Assembly: GCF_020982545.1 (NCBI RefSeq)
Contig: NZ_JAJKLK010000031.1
Coordinates: 186,001-250,000, forward strand
DNA: 64,000 bases
From: Streptomyces sp. MNU76
GTDB taxonomy: Bacteria > Actinomycetota > Actinomycetes > Streptomycetales > Streptomycetaceae
Direction: 5' to 3'
Each line of letters begins with the position of its first letter. The first letter of the stretch is position 1. The notes below the pieces were generated by a model, which did no database searches, was not told where the DNA came from, and was given only the letters and a program-made list of their open reading frames with translations. The translations under genes and the position numbers were made by a program. Positions 60,376 to 64,000 of the stretch are shown piece by piece.

Positions 60376-60612
60376 ATGGAACCCCGAAGGAACCAGGATC
60401 CGGGGAGAGTTCGCCGTAAGCGGATCCAAGCCGGACTGAACCAGACCACGTTGGCGCTCAAGGCGGGCATCTCGAAGAACCACATGTCTCAGGTGGAGCG
60501 CGGCGTGACGGGGGCCTCGCCGCGTGTGCTGAAGCAGCTCGCTGATGTCTTGGGCTGCGAGATTGCCGATCTGATGCCGCCTGAGCCGACCGTCTCTGAG
60601 AGTGCGGCGTGA
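60376..60612 (+). CDS. Small XRE (Cro/C1-like) regulator
   Basis: A 78-aa single-domain helix-turn-helix protein: GRVRRKRIQAGLNQTTLALKAGISKNHMSQVERGVTGASPRVLKQLADVLGCEIADLM. Complete Cro/C1 fold with a short acidic tail. The ATG at 60376 has no good ribosome site and may be leaderless. It is divergent from the double-HTH regulator and overlaps the next small gene as GTGA. Probably decides between the element's quiescent and active states. Confidence 0.9.
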   Translation: MEPRRNQDPGRVRRKRIQAGLNQTTLALKAGISKNHMSQVERGVTGASPRVLKQLADVLGCEIADLMPPEPTVSESAA

Positions 60613-60797
60613 CGCGCGAGGAGCGTCACAGGCTGCTCAGCCCGGCTGAGATCGCGGACGCGCAGGGCCAGGCTCGGCGGGCCGTGAGCACGGTCGGTAT
60701 CCCGCAGGAGCTGATCGACAGGCTGCGCCCGATCCTCGCCCCGGCCGCTGCGGCTCTGGCGACGGACGAGGCTGCCGCCCACGCCAAGGCCGCCTGA
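60609..60797 (+). CDS. Small hypothetical protein, 62 aa
   Basis: Starts at GTG overlapping the XRE stop (GTGA): TREERHRLLSPAEIADAQGQARRAVSTVGIPQELIDRLRPILAP, then an Ala-rich end. Helical, no TM. Coupled to the XRE gene; no recognised family. Confidence 0.6.
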   Translation: MTREERHRLLSPAEIADAQGQARRAVSTVGIPQELIDRLRPILAPAAAALATDEAAAHAKAA

Positions 60798-60889
60798 CCA
60801 GCACATAGTTCGGGGCCGCGCCCGGCTCCACCCGCGCACGACCCCTACGGCACATCCACACCCAAAACCCAACCCAGGAGTGGATCACC

Positions 60890-62065
60890 TTGACCGCATC
60901 ATCCCATCACCCGTTCGGTTTCCATGTGCCCGGCCCGATGCCGGCCGCGATGCCGCTGCGTCAGGTCCCGGCGATGCAGGCCGCCGTGACCCCCGCCGTT
61001 CCCGCGCCGCTGGTGTCGACGGCGCCGGAGCCGTTGTTCCCGATGTGCGCCGTCTGCGGCAACCGCCGCGACCTCGTCCCCCGTGGGCAGGAGCGTTACC
61101 GCTCCGGCGCGCAGGTTCTCGTCTGCGGGGACGGCTGCGAGGTCGACCCGGTACAGGCCGCGGCCGGTGTGATCGGCGCCTCGATGAACAACGGTGCGGG
61201 CACCCCCCGCGAGTGGGCGCAGGCCCAGTACGACAGCGGCCTGCTCTTCGACCCCAAGCGTGCGAAGGACATCGAGGCCGCTGCCCGTGAGCAGGAGCGT
61301 GCCGAGATGCGCGCCGAGCTGGAGGCCGCCGCCGAGGCCGCCGAGGCGGCCGACTGGTTCCACGAGCGGTGGCTGGCCACCGCCCCCCTGCAGGAGGGCT
61401 GCAAGGCCGTGCACCGCCTGTGTGACGGCCGCCCCGGCTACTACCACCTGCCGGTGGACGCGGTCCTGGGCGCGCTCGACGGCCGGCAGGCGACCACCGA
61501 CGACCGGCCCCTGAAGCTGACCTGGGACGGCATGGTCGCCCCGCCCGCCGGTGACCGCCCGGGCGAGAAGACCCTCGTCGGGTGCGAGACCACGTTCGGT
61601 GCCCGCGCGGTCCTCGAACTCGACGACGCCCAGCGCCGGGACCTCGCCGAGCTGTTCCTCGCCACCATCCACCCGGCGGAGGCCTGCGCCACCCCCGGCT
61701 GCGGCCTGTCCGCCGACGACCTCGACACCGCCGACCCGACGGTGTGGGGCTGGATCTGCGTCGACGTCGCCGGCAGCGAGCAGGGCCCGCGCTGGTGGTG
61801 CAACCCCCTCTGCGCGAGCGCGGCCATGACCGCCGCGGGCGCCGAGCTCGCGGCCGCCGACCGGGCCGCCGCGATCGATCCCCGCCGCCAGGCGCCCGGG
61901 CCGCTGTACGGAGGGAACGTCGAGGAGTTCATCTCGGACGCGTACGACAGCCTCGCCGACATGGAGGCCGACACCGACGCCGTCGAGGACGCCCCCGAGA
62001 CCATCCCGTTCGTGCCCACTCCGGGCACCGCCGCCGGCAACGGCGGTCAGGGGGCGACCCAGTGA
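60890..62065 (+). CDS. Hypothetical metal-binding protein of the element
   Basis: A 391-aa protein with TTG start (AGGAG upstream). The N-terminus is Pro/Met/Ala-rich, then a probable zinc finger MCAVCGNRRDL...VLVCGDGC (about residues 52-86), a long Ala/Glu helix (AAREQERAEMRAELEAAAEAAEAAD), a central alpha/beta part (WLATAPLQEGCKAVHRLCDGRPGYYHLPVDAVL) and a second Cys cluster ATPGCGLS...WWCNPLCASAA. The order Cys finger, coiled coil, Cys finger suggests nucleic-acid or protein binding. I do not recognise it. It heads a GTGA/ATGA-coupled string of small genes. Confidence 0.75.
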   Translation: MTASSHHPFGFHVPGPMPAAMPLRQVPAMQAAVTPAVPAPLVSTAPEPLFPMCAVCGNRRDLVPRGQERYRSGAQVLVCGDGCEVDPVQAAAGVIGASMNNGAGTPREWAQAQYDSGLLFDPKRAKDIEAAAREQERAEMRAELEAAAEAAEAADWFHERWLATAPLQEGCKAVHRLCDGRPGYYHLPVDAVLGALDGRQATTDDRPLKLTWDGMVAPPAGDRPGEKTLVGCETTFGARAVLELDDAQRRDLAELFLATIHPAEACATPGCGLSADDLDTADPTVWGWICVDVAGSEQGPRWWCNPLCASAAMTAAGAELAAADRAAAIDPRRQAPGPLYGGNVEEFISDAYDSLADMEADTDAVEDAPETIPFVPTPGTAAGNGGQGATQ

Positions 62066-62181
62066 TCACGCTGATCCTCGGCACGTTCGGCGGGTGGGTG
62101 CTCTACCTGCTCGCGGTCTACCTCTGCGACAGCCAGGCCCACAGCGGCCGCCGCATCCGCCGGATCGGCGGTGCGCGATGA
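62062..62181 (+). CDS. Small membrane protein, 39 aa
   Basis: GTG start overlaps the previous stop (GTGA): MITLILGTFGGWVLYLLAVYL as one TM helix, then a basic tail HSGRRIRRIGGAR. Ends in ATGA overlap with the next gene. Short, but the double overlap argues strongly for translation. Confidence 0.65.
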   Translation: MITLILGTFGGWVLYLLAVYLCDSQAHSGRRIRRIGGAR

Positions 62182-62597
62182 GCGAGGACACCAGCCGGAA
62201 CGTGCTCGCGGAGCTGGAGGCCTTCGAGGCCGCCGCGTTCAGGGTCGGTCAGCTCGCGCGCCGCCTGCGCACCGACCACCCCGACTTGCCCGTCCAGACC
62301 ATGCTGCCCACTGTCTGGGCGCTCGCCAGTAGTGCCGGCCCCGACGTCCACGCCGAGCTGGAGATCCACTGCGACTCCGTCGACGGCGCGCACGCCTGCG
62401 CGGCGGTCCTCGGTGTCGAGGCCACCGTGACGATCGCCGGCAGCGGGTACGAGCGGGCTGCGGCCAAGGCCGTCGTGAACGGCATCAAGGTCAAGGTCTC
62501 CGGTACGCGGTCCCTGACCGGCGACGAGTACCGCGCGTGGCGTGCCGAGCAGGACCAGGCCGCCGCCGAGGCCGAGACGGCGGGTGGCGCGCAGTGA
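62178..62597 (+). CDS. Hypothetical protein, 139 aa
   Basis: A soluble alpha/beta protein: EDTSRNVLAELEAFEAAAFRVGQLARRLRTDHPD, then VHAELEIHCDSVDGAHACAAVLGVEATVTIAGSGYERAAAKAVVNGIKVKVSG, and an acidic tail. No known domain; found in the same coupled string. ATGA overlap upstream and GTGA downstream. Confidence 0.7.
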   Translation: MSEDTSRNVLAELEAFEAAAFRVGQLARRLRTDHPDLPVQTMLPTVWALASSAGPDVHAELEIHCDSVDGAHACAAVLGVEATVTIAGSGYERAAAKAVVNGIKVKVSGTRSLTGDEYRAWRAEQDQAAAEAETAGGAQ

Positions 62598-62695
62598 GCG
62601 CCATCGAGGAGGGCCCGCGCGCGGCGGGCGGGGACGGGAAGGACACCCACACGCGTGTGGGCGGCGTTCACCCGGGCTGCCGGGCGGGGGGCTGA
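62594..62695 (+). CDS. Possible 33-aa ORF in the coupled string
   Basis: GTG overlaps the previous stop as GTGA; the peptide is Gly/Arg-rich (EEGPRAAGGDGKDTHTRVGG...) and ends 4 bp before the next ATG. May be only a translational bridge that carries ribosomes forward. Low certainty. Confidence 0.35.
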   Translation: MSAIEEGPRAAGGDGKDTHTRVGGVHPGCRAGG

Positions 62696-62699
62696 TCGC

Positions 62700-62903
62700 A
62701 TGGTGACCCGCCCCGTCCTCGACCTCCGCCCGGGCGACCAGGTTCGCCAGCCCTCGGGGGTGTGGCTGACCGTCGGCGCCCGGCCGCGGGCCACCCGCGA
62801 CGGGAACGTCCTCTTCTGGTTCTACGTGGGCGGCAGCACCGGCCGCGCCGGCTGGCTCGATGAGGTCGAGTGCCGACCGGCCCGGGCGGGGGTGCGCGAG
62901 TGA
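62700..62903 (+). CDS. Small beta-rich hypothetical protein, 67 aa
   Basis: VTRPVLDLRPGDQVRQPSGVWLTVGARPRATRDGNVLFWFYVGGSTGRAGWLDEVECRP is SH3/KOW-like in rhythm, and may bind nucleic acid or protein. Its stop overlaps the next start as GTGA. Common type in actinomycete mobile elements, no assigned role. Confidence 0.65.
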   Translation: MVTRPVLDLRPGDQVRQPSGVWLTVGARPRATRDGNVLFWFYVGGSTGRAGWLDEVECRPARAGVRE

Positions 62904-63112
62904 GTCCGCGCCTCGGCCTGGTCGCGGACGCCGCGGTGAAGGTGCTCGCCGACCAGCTCGCCGAGGAGATGCCGCTGCTGCCCCGCTACGACATCGACCG
63001 CATCGCCGCCGCCCAGGCCGAGGCACTGCGCGCCAAGGGGCTGCGGATCACCGTGCCCGTCACCGCCCTGGCCCGGACCGGCCAGACCACCACCACCGGA
63101 GAGAGCACGTGA
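62900..63112 (+). CDS. Small hypothetical protein, 70 aa
   Basis: GTG start overlapping the previous stop (GTGA): SPRLGLVADAAVKVLADQLAEEMPLLPRYDIDRIAAAQAEALRAKGLRITVP, helical, acidic then Thr-rich end. GTGA overlap again with the following gene. No recognised family. Confidence 0.65.
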   Translation: MSPRLGLVADAAVKVLADQLAEEMPLLPRYDIDRIAAAQAEALRAKGLRITVPVTALARTGQTTTTGEST

Positions 63113-63414
63113 ACCTCGACGCCAGCCTGTTCATCGCGGTCCTCCTCGGCTGCATCGCCGCCGCAGTCCTGATCGGCTCCCTCATCTTCGCCCGCCACGC
63201 CCGCTACCAGGGCCGCACCCCGGAGCCGTACGCCGGCTTCCGCACCGGCGCCCGCCACACCGGTACCGGCGAGTTCCTGCAGCTGGCATGCGAGGGCCAC
63301 TGCCCCGGCACCACCGCGCACGAGATCACCGGCGACGAGGACGCGACCTGTGTCCTGTGCGGGACGCATCGCAGCACGCTTCCGGACTTCGCCCAGGCCG
63401 ACGACCAGGCCTGA
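63109..63414 (+). CDS. Membrane-anchored small protein with Cys motifs, 101 aa
   Basis: GTG start overlapping the previous stop: NLDASLFIAVLLGCIAAAVLIGSLIFARHARYQ gives one N-terminal TM helix. The cytoplasmic part has CEGHCPG and CVLCGTH, a possible zinc knuckle (C-x3-C...C-x2-C). Last member of the coupled string before a 92-bp gap. Function unknown. Confidence 0.7.
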   Translation: MNLDASLFIAVLLGCIAAAVLIGSLIFARHARYQGRTPEPYAGFRTGARHTGTGEFLQLACEGHCPGTTAHEITGDEDATCVLCGTHRSTLPDFAQADDQA

Positions 63415-63506
63415 GCCGTCCCCCTGTACCGCCGGGCGGGCGGCACGTGCCCTGACAACCGTGCCGCCCGCCCGGCCCACCAACCACGACTGTGGAGATC
63501 CCACTG

Positions 63507-64000
63507 ATGACGTACAACCTGGCGCCGGAGAACGCACCCTGGTTCGAGCACCTCACCGACAGCGTCGGCGCGCTCGGTGAAGCGGCCCGTGAGTGGCGGC
63601 TCGCCGACCGTGCGGCCTCCCTCGCCGAGGACCACACGCGGTGGGAACGCGGTGTCCTGCACGAGGGCCGCACCACCCACGAGCCCGGCCCGGACACGGT
63701 GCCCCTGCACCGCCGGACCTACAGCAACCACCGCCCGCACGTACGGGCGGTCCGCGAGCTGCGGCGCGCCTATCAGGAGCACCGCTCCCTCACCAGGCGC
63801 TGGTACGGCCACACGGCGATGCTGTTCGCGTCGGGGGCGGCGTGGGCGATCGCCCAGGTGCAGGCGGGCGGGGAGCCCCGCCAGGTGGTGTTCACCCTCG
63901 ACCACTACGAGCGGCCCGCCCCCATCCCGCACGGCTACAGCGTCGAGGGCGTCGAGGCGTACGCGGGCGCGGAGAAGCTGGCGGCCGCGTACGACCGGCT
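63507..64000 (+). CDS. Hypothetical protein, runs off the window
   Basis: ATG at 63507 with GGAG upstream; the frame is open to the edge for 164 codons (MTYNLAPENAPWFEHLTDSV..., HTRWERGVLHEGRTTHEPG, RAVRELRRAYQEHRSLTRRWYGHTAML, VVFTLDHYERPAPIPHGYSVEGVEAYAGAEKLAAAYDR). Helical, Arg/Glu-rich, no TM. No family recognised from the visible part; may be a scaffold or replication-associated protein of the element. Confidence 0.65.
   Translation, partial: MTYNLAPENAPWFEHLTDSVGALGEAAREWRLADRAASLAEDHTRWERGVLHEGRTTHEPGPDTVPLHRRTYSNHRPHVRAVRELRRAYQEHRSLTRRWYGHTAMLFASGAAWAIAQVQAGGEPRQVVFTLDHYERPAPIPHGYSVEGVEAYAGAEKLAAAYDR

Noticed and set aside
61000..63932. Minus-strand frames in the right-hand element
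   Set aside because: They oppose a coupled series of plus-strand genes with GTGA/ATGA overlaps and good third-position GC; no support of their own.

Overview
The window reads as chromosomal DNA of a Streptomyces (or very close actinomycete). GC content is very high, third positions are almost always G or C, and GTG/TTG starts and 4-bp ATGA/GTGA gene overlaps are frequent. The gene set fits too: Scr1-type XRE/DUF397/HATPase trio, MurT-GatD, DUF6213, DUF6328, DUF6777, CdaR-type and large LuxR-type regulators, and a c-di-AMP riboswitch on a cell-wall hydrolase. No rRNA, tRNA or CRISPR array was seen.

Layout. 1-4.5 kb: an F420-type luciferase-like oxidoreductase behind a MacB/FtsX-type ABC exporter. 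4.7-9.1 kb: a ribbon-helix-helix/Fic-like pair, a methyltransferase, a secreted class-2 lipase and the remains of a large LuxR regulator. 9.2-13.8 kb: biotin cluster, bioB-bioA-bioD facing away from bioF. 13.9-15.7 kb: a WhiJ/AbaA-like trio. 15.6-18.8 kb: DUF6328 protein, riboswitch-controlled NlpC/P60 protein, clpP paralogue with a small partner, Phd antitoxin. 18.9-20.8 kb: DUF3533-type membrane protein and divergent TetR. 20.9-25.6 kb: complete urease operon ureABCFGD. 25.8-29.3 kb: secreted tripeptidyl-aminopeptidase-like hydrolase, epimerase, acyltransferase, then a SpoIIE-phosphatase fragment. 30-35.4 kb: CdaR regulator and a polar amino-acid ABC system with a DadA-like oxidase. 35.6-38.2 kb: rocD-ddaH-Lrp module. 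38.3-42.5 kb: LytTR response regulator, small membrane protein, Na+/solute symporter, LytS-like kinase. 42.6-46.2 kb: Ser/Thr kinase and a PASTA-bearing DUF6777 lipoprotein. 46.4-57 kb: CtaG-like protein, pfkA, GatD/MurT, peptide deformylase, TetR/acyl-CoA dehydrogenase, TenA-like protein, DUF6213, gabD, NUDIX and the tail of an ATP-dependent DNA ligase gene.

From about 56.98 kb to the right edge the DNA is an integrative element. A large serine integrase abuts a decapitated DNA-ligase gene, followed by a divergent repressor switch with ordered operator repeats and a tightly packed string of small unknown genes running off the window. The other end of the element is not in view.

A cross-cutting observation concerns gene integrity. 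At least seven genes (LuxR, bioD, bioB, ureF, the small membrane gene before the symporter, the DUF6777 lipoprotein gene and the TenA-like gene) carry frameshifts. In nearly all, the correct family C-terminus is present in a neighbouring frame next to a run of four or more G/C bases. This looks more like homopolymer indel errors in the assembly than gene decay, but it must be resolved before the apparent BioB-BioA fusion or the altered C-termini are believed. A dispersed ~75-bp palindromic repeat also sits at the ends of many genes.
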